Shown piece after piece: positions 22,341 through 33,917 of a DNA stretch of 64,000 nucleotides. The position numbers were made by a program, and so were the translations under genes. The notes below the pieces were generated by a model, which saw only the letters and a program-made list of their open reading frames with translations, made no database searches and was not told the origin of the DNA. Numbering within the stretch: the stretch's first letter is position 1; each line of letters starts with the position of its first letter. Origin of the DNA: Chondrus crispus. Its lineage: Eukaryota; Rhodophyta; Florideophyceae; Gigartinales; Gigartinaceae. The DNA lies in the NCBI RefSeq assembly GCF_000350225.1, contig NW_005179058.1, forward strand, positions 520,619 to 584,618. Direction: 5' to 3'.

Positions 22341-23490
22341 GCCACTGTCGGAAAACAGGGCTGTATAAGAGAGGCACGTCAAAACTCTCTCACCACTCTT
22401 CTCTCTTCCTCAAGTCGGCGCTTGTTCTCCCACCATCCCACCCTCAGCTTTGCTGCTCAGTCATCAAGTCATCACTGGTTCTGTTCTCTCCCTACTCGTT
22501 CTTGTATGGCTTAACCATTCGAGAATGTTTTTCAAACACACGCTCGGTAAGAGTAACGCGATCTCCCGTCGCTACTTACGCCCTCTCATCTTGGAAGTAC
22601 CCCCTCATCTTGAAGCTTACCAAAGCAGAACTCGAACTCAGGTGAGTCATGGACGCGCGCCCAAAATCAAGCCGAAAGTGGTCCTCATCCGCCGAAGCGG
22701 GTAGTATCGCGAGGATAGCGGCCCGGGGTGGGATGGAAACACGCGCCACTACGCCGCTCTGGTCGTTGTATCAACTTTTATGTCCACACCAATGGGGGAC
22801 AGCGAAAGACGGCGGCAATCCTCCTGGAATTCAAGGAACGGTAAGCATTTCTAGGCCGAGATCTTTAGGCAATAAAGCGTAATCTTGTTTCTTCAACACT
22901 ATTCATATAATAACTACAAGGGGGGTCGCTCAATAGTGCCTACTTTAGTAGTGCTTCCCTCTATATAGTGCTATGGCTCACCCTCAGGCACAGGTTGTCA
23001 TAAGCTCACACGTGTATCATCCAGCATGGTTCAGTACTCAAAGGATGAAGTTATTTAGTTATGTTATACAGGCTTTGTTGTGTTTGTGTTAGCAGTGTGC
23101 TTTGTCCCCAAATATATGTATTTGAGCCTCCTTTATATAGTGCTATCCCCGCAATAGTGCCATATGTAGAGGTATGTCACGCTATAGCACTATATCGTAG
23201 GAGGCACTGTATATGTGACGGCCTTAGGATCGCTGTACCAGTCATTGCCCTCCTGGACAACGGTTGCCATTTGGTGATTTTCAGAACTTTATCATACCTC
23301 AACAGTCACCGTCCAGCAATGTGACGCAACTTCACCCCAGGCCCGACCCGGACCCCCGCTGACCTCGTTTTCGCGAATTGTACTTCGCATGTCCATCGTC
23401 CAAGAAATTACAATCGGCAGTTTCTCCTCTCTCCACTATTCCTCATGCACTTGAGAAATAAATTTCGACGCATGGAAGTCTCCAGAATGC
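22341..23490. other. spacer with inverted TATATAGTGCTAT motifs
   Basis: No gene. The box TATATAGTGCTAT occurs near 22963 and 23133, and its reverse complement (ATAGCACTATAT) near 23190. AATAGTGCC recurs around them. This looks like a decayed small inverted-repeat element just upstream of the gene at 23531. Confidence 0.5.
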
Positions 23491-23491
23491 G

Positions 23492-23498
23492 TATAAAA
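23492..23498 (+). promoter_or_regulatory. TATA box of the Cys-rich gene
   Basis: TATAAAA lies 33 bases upstream of the ATG at 23531, in a position typical for a core promoter with a very short leader. Confidence 0.45.
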
Positions 23499-23530
23499 AG
23501 TCTTAGCTCTTGAAATTATCGTAAGCAACA

Positions 23531-24654
23531 ATGGCAGAGACTATCGCTACCATGGCCAACCCACGCACAGTTACCGCAGACGCCTGCCAGCGGCCTGAAA
23601 ACTGTTGTAATTGCAAGGCGGCATTAACAAAAAATTTGCGAACATTGTCAATGCCTAAAATGGAAAATTTAGGAACCATTCCACTGAACAACAATCCTTT
23701 CACAAGTACATCTGCAGCACCTCAGACACTGGCACTTTGCACATCTTGTGACAAGGAACTGACAAATGTGCTACATGCCTATCAGCTACATCTCCGTCGA
23801 GAAGGCAAACCCGTTGCCGCAGCAGGCATTCAACCTTCCAGAAAAAGGCGGAAGGGTTCTAACCCAAAGTCCATGATTAAACTGCAATGGAAAGACCACT
23901 TTATCATTATCAAAAGATTTCAAGAGTCAGTTGAGTTGCCGGGCACTTCTCATAGCCATTCTAGGAAGAAGACATATGAATATCATCTTTGTGCAAAAGT
24001 TGGTACTGGTCCTGCTTGTGAATTAGCTTCTAGTGAATCTGGCTTCGACGGGAATGACTCACGAATTGTATCTAAACCGGAACGAAAGTTCTATATAGTA
24101 GATGGTCTCAGGAAGACTTCCAGTCGTTATGACAATGAGATACTAAACTATGTCATCAGAGAATACGGCAGGCGACGCGGTCGCGTCGGGGAACAGGTAG
24201 ATCTTCGAAAAGTCTCAGACGTTCTGCCGCCTTCATCTCAGTCTTGTACTTCTAATCTGAAATTATGTCAGGTGCATTACATGCACTTTCGTAGCATCTT
24301 CAGGGACACAAACCGACCATACTGTCATGTCTGCCGTCGGAAAACACGGAAGGCCGATCTTCGTCCACTGCTCCGCGACCAAGTACTGCAGCCGTTTGAA
24401 GAGGTGGTAGTACTCCACACAATTTCATTACTTTTTTGTCCTGCTCCCTCACATGAAAATGATCAGACTGAGCATTCCCCCACAATTTTATCAGAACTCC
24501 CGCGCATATCCTCCGAAGAGAATATGCCTATCGCGATACAGATTTTGAAGGAGCACAAACAGACCTGTCGTAGGTGCATTGGCATCATTTCACGAAAAGT
24601 GCAGTCTAAAATGACTAAGATGAACGACGCATTCCCGGACTCATGCATGGCTAA
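23531..24654 (+). pseudogene. Cys-rich gene related to the DUF6589-like element, 5' part (split by element B)
   Basis: The ATG at 23531 opens 374 uninterrupted codons. The N-terminus has NCCNCKAAL, then NNNPF and LCTSCDKEL, the same C-x2-C ... NPF ... C-x2-C layout as the ORF at 10966. Further pairs follow (YCHVCRRKT and QTCRRCIG). A basic stretch SRKRRKGSNPK suggests a nuclear or DNA-binding role. Element B is inserted after codon 373. Removing B and one CTAA copy lets the frame run on at 42695, so the gene was intact when hit. The function is not known. It is most likely the first half of a mobile-element protein, with a host zinc-finger protein as the alternative. Confidence 0.65.
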
Positions 24655-25088
24655 TGTGGCACGCTGTCACAAATCGACCTACGCATCTGATTGATAATTC
24701 CGTTTATGGGGCACTGGTTACCAACAAGTCTACAGTAGCATCCTTGATATGCCTTATATGGGTTTATAGAACCCAGAAGGGTAGTAGCTGATTTCGTGTC
24801 GATACAATATAAAGGCCGACCCAACCACTGTTGGGAAGGCAGACAGTCACGAACATCAAACACCGTCACCGCCCTTGACCAAACGCGACTGGTCAAGCTG
24901 GTCGTCAGCACTCGGAGCCCTCTCCTCGGACCCGCTTCTCGACCATCACGTTCACTCTGGGTCACACCAAGTGGCCAAGAACCTCGTTCCTTCCTGAGCC
25001 GTCCTCTCCAGACCGGCTCACGGACCGATTACGAACTCCGAAACCCGACTCCCTGTCGTTGTGGACTGTGTGCCTGTGGCTGGCCACA
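24655..25088 (+). repeat. 5' LTR of element B
   Basis: Starts TGTGGCACGC and ends TGGCTGGCCACA, with 6-base inverted ends TGTGGC/GCCACA. A TATAAA at 24808-24813 (copy at about 42410) is the likely promoter. The right LTR matches at all but its first ten bases and scattered substitutions. Confidence 0.9.
24808..24813 (+). promoter_or_regulatory. TATA box in the LTR of element B
   Basis: ACAATATAAAGGCCGA in the middle of the LTR, kept in the other LTR. Its position would give an R region in the second half of the LTR. Confidence 0.45.
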
Positions 25089-25114
25089 GAAATTTCTAAG
25101 TGCTCACTCCGCGG

Positions 25115-25464
25115 ATGAACACGCACAGGACCCAGCGCACCAATTCACCACTTCAAGGACCCCAACTGTTCGACAGCAGTCGAAAATCCTTTTTTGTTCC
25201 GATGTTAAACTTTGAAACATCGGATGGCGCCTCGCAGTCTAGTACTGCTGGTGTTGCCTTATTTGCTCCTATTTCTGCCCCAGTTTTACGGAGTGTCGAT
25301 CCGACTCAAGTTGCACGCTTCTTGAAGGAGCGTGAAAGATACGAACTTGAAATCACGGCCAAGCAGGCGAAAGTACCGACCATGACACCCCTGCCCTACA
25401 CCGCCAGTATCGATCGCTCGCTGCTGAAAAGCTTGTTCTACATGGGAAAGTTCGATGAGATAGC
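25115..25464 (+). pseudogene. gag of element B, 5' part
   Basis: The first in-frame ATG after the LTR is at 25115. The frame includes SVDPTQVARFLKERERYELE, a capsid-type motif common in this gypsy group, and stops being contiguous at the insertion of element A (after GKFDEIA). The frame resumes at 37843. Joining the two sides without one ATAGC copy keeps the frame. Confidence 0.7.
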
Positions 25465-26110
25465 TGTCGTGCACTACAGCCACGTGTGGCGGCTGTAGAC
25501 AGAGCGACGCGCGTTCGGACGCGTAAGGAAATTCGGGAGACCACCCGGTGGATGACCGGAACCGGGATCCGGGCGCGGCTTGCGCGGTAGAAGAGTAGCA
25601 ACGTAGGCAGCAATAAAGGAGGAAGAATTAAAGGAAAAACAGAACGAACAGAGCGGACAGAACAGTAGTTAACGTAGCGCTCGCGCGGTAGGGTCGACGC
25701 GCGCGGGGAAGGCAGTTGGGATTCCAGGGGTGTAGATGGCTCGGTTGGTATGGGCGAGCCAGTACCGAGTCGAGGCTACAACCTGGAATCCAGAAACCAA
25801 GGTAAGAGACCCGAGGCTTCGTGCCTCTTTACTTTGAGTATCGGGTTGACTATATAGTCCCCCGCCGCCGTAAGGGCGAAGCTAAATTATACTGTAAATT
25901 AGAATAACTAGGGACGAACGGGTGTAGCCCGGAGGGGACCAAGTACAGCCCCCATAGGCCCTATGGGATGCGGAGGGATTATACGTGTCCACGCCGAGGT
26001 CCGGTAGAGCGGCAGGGGAGTCCACGGGTACCCGTGGTACCCGTGGCGGCGCCGAGCGCGATTTTGGCCGGTAAAGACAGCTGTCCCGCTACATAGCACA
26101 GTGCACTACA
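25465..26110 (-). repeat. 3' LTR of element A
   Basis: This pairs with 37192-37837. Substitutions are visible near 25499, 25508, 25599 and 25748 only. It contains the palindromic GACTATATAGTC, a possible core promoter. Confidence 0.95.
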
Positions 26111-26491
26111 GATCCCCCTTCTTAGAGAAACACGCGTCCCCGGGTGTATGTAGGGTAGAAATAACCGCCAAAAATGGGCGGCGGCGCCGGGGTATTGACA
26201 AAGAGAGGACGAGGGAGGTCGTTTGTGGCGAAGCGAGCGGGCGAGTGACGAAGAACCGGTCCAGATATCCCTCTTTTCGGCCAGCTTGAAGATCCACAAT
26301 CCGGCCTGGTTTCGGAAGTATCTCGAGATTCCCAAGTCTCCTTCCCCTTGTCCCTTCACCTCCCCATTTTTTTCTTTTCCCCCTCTTTCCTTCCTTCTTG
26401 TTATCCCTCGTATTTTCCTCACGCGGCGTCGGTTGCACGCGAAGAACGCCGTTCAAGGCGGGGAAGCACTCGGGGGACAGTACCACGAGTG

Positions 26492-28070
26492 ATGGAACGG
26501 TTCCATAATCCATACGGGGAACCGGATGAGACGGGCGGTCCGGGTTTGTACGGCTGGCCGGCGCCACGGGAGTTACGCGACAAGAACATGGTCGACGACC
26601 CGCTGGTGTTCGAGCGCGCACCGTTTCTCGACGCCGCGGGTTTACGGGATAGTCACCTGATTCGGCGATATGCGGACATGACGGGGGCTCTCCCCGGGGG
26701 TCTCAGCTTACGGGCTGTGTGGTCTCGTGATTTCTCCTTCCGCCTCGCCGTAGAGGGGGAGCACGTGTGGCCTAAGCATCGCCGCGAGGGGCGGGGGCGA
26801 CGTCAGAAATATATGGCGGCGCTGGTGCGTCGGCTTGCACGGACGCCGTGTAACTGCCCGATCCCCATCGAGTGGGACTTTGACACCTGGGCGTTTCGTA
26901 CGGAAGAAGACCGTGGTTACGTCGCCAATTTAAGGCGGGTGTTGGACGATTTGCCGGCTCGGGTAGAGGAGCCGGCGGTCGAGTACTTGGCTTGGGACAA
27001 GCCCATCCTTCCTCCGACTTTTGAGGAGTAAGTAGAGCGAGAAAGCAACCCGAGTTATTACGACAAGCTCAAGTTCGAGCGTCGGATGAGGAACGCCCTC
27101 GGAGTTTTTGGCGTATGAGTGGATCGAGGCGACGACCTTGCAACCTCGATCCCGATATGAACGGTACCCGCAGGTACCGTCTTGGTTCTCGCAATACGAA
27201 GTCCCAGCTGACTTCTTAGCGGAAATTCCACCTTGCCTGGTGTATTTCGGCTTGAGTCTCAACGACTCGCCGTGTTCCCCTCGCTGGATGATTGTTCTCA
27301 GCGAGTAGATCGCTATTGTCGCGAAACGGTTCATATGGTCGTCCATGGATGGACGGCTATATGTGTTACCGACCATGATACTGAAATGGCTACAGAAGTT
27401 GAACTTGGACGAGGTTTTAGGGGGGGCGTGGGTGTCTTCTCAGCTGAGAACGCTGTTGGAGGTCCACGACCAGGTGGATTGGCCGCGAGTGCCTTATTCC
27501 CAGGGGCATCACTATGACCGCGCAGATCGCGTGAACATGTCCCCGGGGAGACGTGAGGACGCCGGGGAGCGGAGGGCCGGTAACTGGGTCCGGTTCGACC
27601 CGGGGACGTTCGAATGTCTACAGCCGGAATTAATGAAAAGGGATGCCGGCCCTGGGGACAGGACAGTGGTCAAGCCACACGTCACCGATGGTGGTGGTGA
27701 GTCCGGGGCGGTTCCAGTCGAACCGGCGCGTACGGATGTCCCAGTAGGGGCCGAGGAAGCTGTGGCTGAGGAGCCTGCGTCATCCGCGCGACGTCGGATT
27801 TTCACCGAGGTAGGCGTCTCTGAGGACGAGATGCTACAGTTAGTGAGCAACGCCGAATTCGTGGCGGTTGTAAAGCGCCTCAAGACGGCGTCGAACGGGG
27901 AAACTCCCGTGTACGGGACCGACGCTCCACTGGGGGCGACGGTTCTTATCGCGACGACGGTAGAGGGAGACCCTCCCGATTCGGAGGAAGGGTTGGTACC
28001 GTCGGATGCGCCATGCGCGCCAGTGGCGGGGGTGGAGGAAATCCTCGCCGATTACGAGGCGTCGAGCTAA
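26492..28070 (+). pseudogene. antisense ORF of chromovirus A, broken
   Basis: It lies opposite in strand to gag-pol, between the chromodomain and the 3' LTR. The ATG at 26492 (MERFHNPYGEPDETGG) opens 179 codons to a TAA at 27029-27031. Protein-like sequence continues in the same frame (ESNPSYYDKLKFERRMRNAL), then shifts near 27100 to a frame with YEWIEATTLQPRSRYERYPQ. This is stopped by one TAG (27306-27308) and continues to 28070 (VDWPRVPYSQGHHYDRADRV; acidic C-terminus ending EEILADYEASS). With three lesions repaired in thought, the product would have been about 525 residues. No domain is recognised. Antisense ORFs in this position are known from plant Ogre/Tat and related elements, with no agreed function. 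An alternative is a captured host gene. Confidence 0.55.
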
Positions 28071-30026
28071 TTGGCGAGGAGGGTCTTCCTCCAGCCGGTC
28101 CCCCGTCTTGACTCCGGGGGCGAATACGGGAGCGCGAAGAGGCACTATAGTAGCTAATAAACGCAGTCCCTTCTTGTATCGTTACCCGTAGTGTTGGGAT
28201 CTGGAGTCAAGGGAGACGAACGGATCCGAAAGGACGGAACCCCTTTTCTGAGCGACGGGCGAGTCAGCCAAATGAGAGTGATGGACGGGGCATAGGTCTT
28301 GTGCTATCCCCGTGTATGCGCTCGGAGGTGGTCCGAGGGCGACGTAGTTACGTGACCATCTGGGTAACTAAGGCACAGCGGGTGGTTCCCCGTGTGGACA
28401 TCCCCCCCGAGGGATGGTTACCTCGGCATGCGTACTGTTACAGGTACAACCTGCAAGCGCAATCCGCAGGATGTTGAGCAGTGATCTCCGGACAAGTCAG
28501 ACAGACTTGGTCCTCAGGAGATACACGAATGGATAAATCAACAAAAACAGATGAACCCAATTTAGTCACACAGCACGTAGTCAAAGCCTAACGCGCAACA
28601 ACAGTTGCAGATCAGCAACAAACACAATAAAAAACAGCCGTCCTGCCAGCCAACAGCTGCAGCCTCAACGACAGACCACGGTGGGAATCAGCAAACAACC
28701 GCAACAGCTGTCACAGCCAAACTAGCGAAGACTCAGACGCCAGCGTGCTTCCCCCCTCTCCTCCTTCGCTTGCACCCCGCTTCCCTCCATCCTTCTCAAA
28801 TACCCCATCCTATGTCCCTTCGACCACCAGCCAGAAACTGACAGACCCCTCTCACCTGCCACGTTCACCGCGTCCTCCCTTGTCCAACGGACGTCTAGAC
28901 CTCTTTGCCAAGTCCCTTCCACGATCCCTTTTGACTCGAACGGTTGCGTCCAGCCATGAAGCAAGATCCACAATTGAAACATGTCTTGGAATGAACAGCA
29001 CTGCAATCGACCGGTGTATCCGCACACTGCGCAATTTGCAGTGTCAGCACCTACACGTTGTCGTACTGCCAATCCCGATTACTCACTATGGTTGATCCAG
29101 ATTCCTCATCCGCTGCGCACAACGTGCAACAGTACTCGTCGGAGCGAGTCCTCCGAAGTTTCTACGGTCGAAGGTTTTCGGCCCTTGATAGGGGTACTGT
29201 ACCGACTCGGAAGTGTGGGTGGTCCGAGTCGGGTGTCACGGGTTTACCCCGAGGTAGCGAGCAGGTCATTCTTGGTGCGTACGCGCCGTCCGTCGCGGCG
29301 CATAGCCATCTTTCCCGTGACTGATAGGTGTCTTCTCCACGTCGCGGAGGGCGGCTGTACCCGGCTCGCGGGAGAATCGTCGTGTAGCTGACGTCGTCGG
29401 TTACCCGCATCGGGGGGGTGTCGCGAGGGACACGCTCGAGAACGAGGGGCCGCGAGGGTTAGCCAGACGAGCCGTGCGTCGTCTCGCTGTCGACGTGCTC
29501 GGACGTTCCCCTGGAGTGAGGGTCGTCGGTCGAGGGGAAGGCCAACTGGGGCCCTGCTGGAAGGTGCTATGGCCTCGTGTGGAAGCCCGGCGCGGGGTTG
29601 GTCGGAAGGGATCTGAAATCGTGGTCAGGATCACCTGGTGACCCCGCACGGTTTCTCCACTTCCGGTAGAGGTCGCTTGGGGACGCGGGAAGGCGACCAT
29701 GGTGTCGGGCGACATTCCGCGTCGATGGCGAGGGCGTGCGGCCACCGGAGGGGGAATGTCTTGAAGGGGGACGATCGCCAGCGAAGGCGGGACGCGTGGC
29801 GCCGGGGGAAAGGTAGGTGAGCAGGGGCGCCCCTACCCGGAGGGTTGCGATGATCTGTGCCCCGGGGTGAGCTCGGAGATGCGGAGGCGTGCGATATGAC
29901 AACGGAACTCCTCGCTGAGCATGTATACATACCTTACGAGCCGGCGTTGGCTCCTCCGGTGGGGGGAGGTGGCCAGACCTAGAGGCCCACCAGACTCAGA
30001 AGGCAACTAGGTGGTTATGGCGGGGG
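28071..30026. other. non-coding-looking interior of element A
   Basis: Between the antisense ORF and the chromodomain ORF. Frames on both strands are Arg/Pro/Ser-rich products of high GC and show no motif. A segment at 28600-28700 is rich in CAACA repeats. No captured host gene was recognised here. Confidence 0.45.
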
Positions 30027-30761
30027 TCAGTTAGCCAGCCCCACGCTGTCCGGGTGTGACCATAACCGGACGTTTGGTGCGGGGAGACGTTTGCGTTTGC
30101 AGAATCGCACGACGGTATTGTGATCGATGTAATTTGCGGGTTCCCAAGTGTCATCATCCGACGTGTATCCATACCAACGGACGCGGAATAGAGGCATCCC
30201 GTCCGTTCCCCGCTTGTACCCCGTTAGCGCGTCAACCACGTAGGTTTGTGTGGCCTCCTCCCTAGGGGAAGGGGGTCGTTTCGTCGCCTCGGAGGGCGGG
30301 CTTGACTCGTTTTGATATGAGGAATCAACCGCAGTTTGCGGGTGAGGAGGGCTTCCCGGGGACCTGAGGAGGGGTTGACCGAAGGTACACATAGACGCAA
30401 AGTTGGCGACGTGCCTCCTGGAGATCTTCTCTGTACCCGGTGGCGTCTCATTGGGGCAGCGAATGGAGTCCGCGGTCACCGCCGGTGCGGCGGACTCTGG
30501 CGGGGATATTTTCTTTTGAATTTTTTTCGGGTCCCGTGTCCACGTGTCCTGTGGCTTGGCATTGAAGGTACGCGTTCGTTCATTCGGCGACTTATCGCCG
30601 TTCGGGGCGCCCGTCGCTCGCCGGGGGCGTATTACGGTAGGCCTCGCCTCCATGGCATGCGTGTCGCGGTGCTGCGGCGGCTCTAACCGTGACGGTAGCC
30701 GTGGGTGAGGGAGTCCCTTTTTAGACACGGACCCTTCGCCCCATTGTAGCGGATCTCCTAT
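30027..30761 (-). CDS. chromodomain tail of the element A polyprotein
   Basis: It continues the integrase frame after a single TAA (30762-30764). The C-terminal part, TYVVDALTGYKRGTDGMPLF followed by RVRWYGYTSDDDTWEPANYI, is a chromodomain. The aromatic residues (Y, W, W) needed for the methyl-lysine cage are at least partly kept. In chromoviruses this domain steers integration toward marked chromatin. Because the frame is shared with pol, the TAA is probably a mutation or readthrough point rather than a gene boundary. Confidence 0.85.
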   Translation of the reverse strand: MGDPLQWGEGSVSKKGLPHPRLPSRLEPPQHRDTHAMEARPTVIRPRRATGAPNGDKSPNERTRTFNAKPQDTWTRDPKKIQKKISPPESAAPAVTADSIRCPNETPPGTEKISRRHVANFASMCTFGQPLLRSPGSPPHPQTAVDSSYQNESSPPSEATKRPPSPREEATQTYVVDALTGYKRGTDGMPLFRVRWYGYTSDDDTWEPANYIDHNTVVRFCKRKRLPAPNVRLWSHPDSVGLAN

Positions 30762-33700
30762 TTAGTTGGGAAATGACCCGTTCGTGCGGGTCGTCTCGGA
30801 GAGCGTGCAGTAATCCCGATGCCGGGGGCCCCCTTTGGGTGGATTCATTGATTTCGACCTTGACGGTCGTGTTGCTCTCGCGCCATGCGCCGCGTTTTCG
30901 ATCTCGTTCTTCTTGCGAGTAGTGTCTGGGTCCTCCGAGGCTGTTGACTTTGGCGGAGATATATCCGGGTTACCTGGGCCGAGGTCGTCTCTCCACGGGC
31001 GGTGAGGTGCCCCGGCGGGGATGAGAGTAGACGCGTCGCCGTCGGTTGGCGTAGGTGACGAGGGTTCGGCGTCGGCGGGTACGGTCCGTAGAGGGGGAGC
31101 CTTCACAATGCGGTCTCTCGAGACTCTATATTTCAGGCCTGTAGTCCGGGTGATGGTCACGGTATGCTCGTTTAGGGCCACCACCGGAAACGGCCCTTCC
31201 GTTCGAGGGGCTAACTTGTTATTGACCCGGTCCCTATCCGTCTTCTCATCCACTCGCAGGGATGTCTCTCGCTCGATGAGGACTTGATCACCTATTGCGT
31301 ATTGCGGTGTCGGCGTTCGCAATCTCTTGTCGAAATCGCGTTTATAGCGGTCTTGACCGGCGAGCAGCGTTTCGCGGGCTGTTGACATTAGCCCGCGTAA
31401 CCACGTTAAGAAACGGAGCTTATATTGCGTCCGCGAGACGTCCTGTTCCAGAGTAGGGGTCTGTTGGATGGAAAGCGGCGCCGGCGTCCGAGATAACACG
31501 AGATCAAACGGCTTCATACCGATCATGCAATTCACGGTACAATTGTAACCGTAGGTTAGCGCGTCCGTGAACTGGTCCCAATCGCGTTGGTTGTCGGCTA
31601 AGTAGTGCCGTAGGGAGGATACCAGGGTGCGGTTGAACCTCTCCACTTGTCCATTACCTTGTGGGTGATAAGCTGTGTTAAACACGCTTTCGACGGGGAG
31701 GATTTTGCACACGGCAAGGAAGAACCTTGACGTGAATTGACTCCCATTGTCGGAGAGTAGTTTCACTGAGACTCCGTATACGAAGACCCAGTGTGTGACG
31801 AACGCCTGAGCAACGGTCTCGGCGGTTATTCTCTTAAGCGGCACCGTTCGGGTCAGCTTTGAGTAACGATCAGATATTACCAAGAGGTATCGATTGCCTC
31901 TTGGTGTTCTCGGGAGTTCGCCTAGGATGTCAATAGCGATAAACTCCAAGGGTCCCATCGGAGGGAAAGTTTTCAACTTCGCGTTGTGCTTACGCAATTT
32001 AATGCGAGCTTTCGCACAGTCGGAGCATCTTCTAACTGTGGCGTATGCGTCGACGGACATACTCGGCCAGTAGTACCGTTTTCTTAACGTGTATAACAGA
32101 CGCCTGCCTCCGGGATGTCCCGAGGCGGCGGGGTAATGCGCCATATATAACACTCGCTCGCGCAGAGTGGTTGGTACGACGATTTGCTCAACACCGTCAA
32201 GGTGCGCTTTCCGACACAGTACCCCTTCCTTGTTCATGAAGAACTTGGAAAGGCGAATTTGGGCCACACCCTCCCCCTTCTTAAGATGGGAAGCGATCTC
32301 CTTACAGAACGGGTCGGAGTGTTGAGCGACCACAATCTCGTCGTGTGTAATTGCGGCCTTGGAAGCGGGGGGGGCCAGGGCGAAGCATCCGTCGTGAACG
32401 TCGTCGTCCCATTCCTCGGTTTCCACTTCCGGCTTGTCTTCGTGAAACTCCAAAACGGAGAAGCACGGTATTTCTTCGTCTATGGGGACGGTTGTGCCCC
32501 CTGTAGACGGTATTCGACTGAGGGCGTCGGTGAGACAATTTTTGATGCCCTTCACGTACGTGACGTTGAAGTCAAACTCGGCTAGGCGCAAGCGCCACCG
32601 TGCTAGACGCCCGCTTGCGTCGGCGAGATTCATTAACCAGCGAAGGGAATGATGGTCGGTGTTAACCGTGAATCGCTCGCGTTCCAAGTAAGGACGCAGC
32701 GTCTGAATGGCCCATACAATGGCCAAACATTCTTTCTCCGTCGTGGAATAAGTCCTTTCCGCCGACGAGAGCGTTCGTGACCAGAACCCGACAGGGTATC
32801 TGTTACCATCTTCGTGTTGCTGTAATAACGTGCAACCGAGCTGGGCGTCGGATGTATCCGTGTCGAGGGAATACGGTACCCCCAGCCGCAGTAGTCGCAA
32901 GATCGGCGGGGAAATCAGGCAAGTCTTCAGAGCTTCGAAGGCAGACCTGCGGTCTTCGTCCAGTTCGGGGAGCCGATCGGGCTCCCCCTTTTTGAGCATG
33001 GACGTCAACGGCGCCACAATCTTGGCGAAGTGGTCGACGACACCTCGGTACACGTTACACATACCCAGGAACGAGCGGAGCTCGGTCTGGGTTCGTGGCG
33101 GCTTGGCCTCAGCCAAGGCCGAGACATTCTTCGGGTGGACATGAAGTTCCCCGGGTCGAATGATGTGGCCCAGGTACTCCACGGAGTCCTGAAAGAATTT
33201 GCACTTGTTCAATTTCAGTGATAACCTCTCTTGTTGTAACGCAGAGAGAATAACCTTGACATCCTTGAGATGAGTTTCATAATCCTTCGAGAATATGATA
33301 ATGTCATCTAGATAGATGAGGCAGCTCTTCCATCGGTATCCGGACAGGAGAATGTCCAACATCCGTTGGAATGTGGCGGGCGCGTTCATTAGCCCGAACG
33401 GCATTCGGTTAAATTGATAAGTACCGGCATGACACGTGAACGTGGTTTTCGGACGGTCTCCTTCCGCAACGGGGATTTGCCAATAACCCGAGTTACAGTC
33501 TAGAGTTGTGAACACGTTCGCTTCGCCGAGCGAGTCCAAACACTCGTCCATGCGAAGAATCGGGTAAGTGTCCCGGACTGTCATCGCGTTCAAGCGTCTG
33601 TAATCGACGCAGAGGCGGAGGGATCCATCCGGTTTGGGGATGAGAACCACCGGGGATGCCCACTCTGATTGTGATCGGGAGATGACCCCGCTTGAGATCA

Positions 33701-33917
33701 TCCCATCCACGGCGTCTTGTTCGGCTTGTCGAGACCGTGGTCCAGCCCGATATGGCTGACATCGAAACGGCTTCGAGCCGGGGTTGAGTTCGATTTCGTG
33801 ACTGCGTAGCCCGGACTTCCCGGAGATCGCCACTCCACATACGGGAGTAGGGCGTAAGCATGTCACGTACTCGCGTGCGGACATGCGACGGCAGATGTTG
33901 GAGGAAGACAGCGTCAA
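30762..33917 (-). CDS. reverse transcriptase, RNase H and integrase of element A
   Basis: This is a long open frame. RT: SQSEWASPVVLIPKPDGSLR, VDYRRLNAMT, FGLMNAPATFQRM and the catalytic LIYLDDIIIFSKD. RNase H: TDTSDAQLGCTLLQ, with TYSTTEKECLAIVWA. Integrase: zinc-binding HYPAASGHPGGRRLLYTLRK and CSDCAKARIK, the first Asp in FIAIDILGELPRT, the second in LLSDNGSQFTS and the Glu in YHPQGNGQVERFNR. A GPF/Y module (NNKLAPRTEGPFPVVALNEH) follows. The frame is intact across all catalytic domains. Upstream frames (protease linker) are shifted against it, so a full polyprotein is not made as read. Confidence 0.95.
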   Translation of the reverse strand: MTLSSSNICRRMSAREYVTCLRPTPVCGVAISGKSGLRSHEIELNPGSKPFRCQPYRAGPRSRQAEQDAVDGMISSGVISRSQSEWASPVVLIPKPDGSLRLCVDYRRLNAMTVRDTYPILRMDECLDSLGEANVFTTLDCNSGYWQIPVAEGDRPKTTFTCHAGTYQFNRMPFGLMNAPATFQRMLDILLSGYRWKSCLIYLDDIIIFSKDYETHLKDVKVILSALQQERLSLKLNKCKFFQDSVEYLGHIIRPGELHVHPKNVSALAEAKPPRTQTELRSFLGMCNVYRGVVDHFAKIVAPLTSMLKKGEPDRLPELDEDRRSAFEALKTCLISPPILRLLRLGVPYSLDTDTSDAQLGCTLLQQHEDGNRYPVGFWSRTLSSAERTYSTTEKECLAIVWAIQTLRPYLERERFTVNTDHHSLRWLMNLADASGRLARWRLRLAEFDFNVTYVKGIKNCLTDALSRIPSTGGTTVPIDEEIPCFSVLEFHEDKPEVETEEWDDDVHDGCFALAPPASKAAITHDEIVVAQHSDPFCKEIASHLKKGEGVAQIRLSKFFMNKEGVLCRKAHLDGVEQIVVPTTLRERVLYMAHYPAASGHPGGRRLLYTLRKRYYWPSMSVDAYATVRRCSDCAKARIKLRKHNAKLKTFPPMGPLEFIAIDILGELPRTPRGNRYLLVISDRYSKLTRTVPLKRITAETVAQAFVTHWVFVYGVSVKLLSDNGSQFTSRFFLAVCKILPVESVFNTAYHPQGNGQVERFNRTLVSSLRHYLADNQRDWDQFTDALTYGYNCTVNCMIGMKPFDLVLSRTPAPLSIQQTPTLEQDVSRTQYKLRFLTWLRGLMSTARETLLAGQDRYKRDFDKRLRTPTPQYAIGDQVLIERETSLRVDEKTDRDRVNNKLAPRTEGPFPVVALNEHTVTITRTTGLKYRVSRDRIVKAPPLRTVPADAEPSSPTPTDGDASTLIPAGAPHRPWRDDLGPGNPDISPPKSTASEDPDTTRKKNEIENAAHGARATRPSRSKSMNPPKGGPRHRDYCTLSETTRTNGSFPN

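Noticed and set aside
24665-24694. Native C-terminus of the Cys-rich gene (CHKSTYASD)
   Set aside because: These codons lie within the LTR of element B; the true continuation is at 42695.
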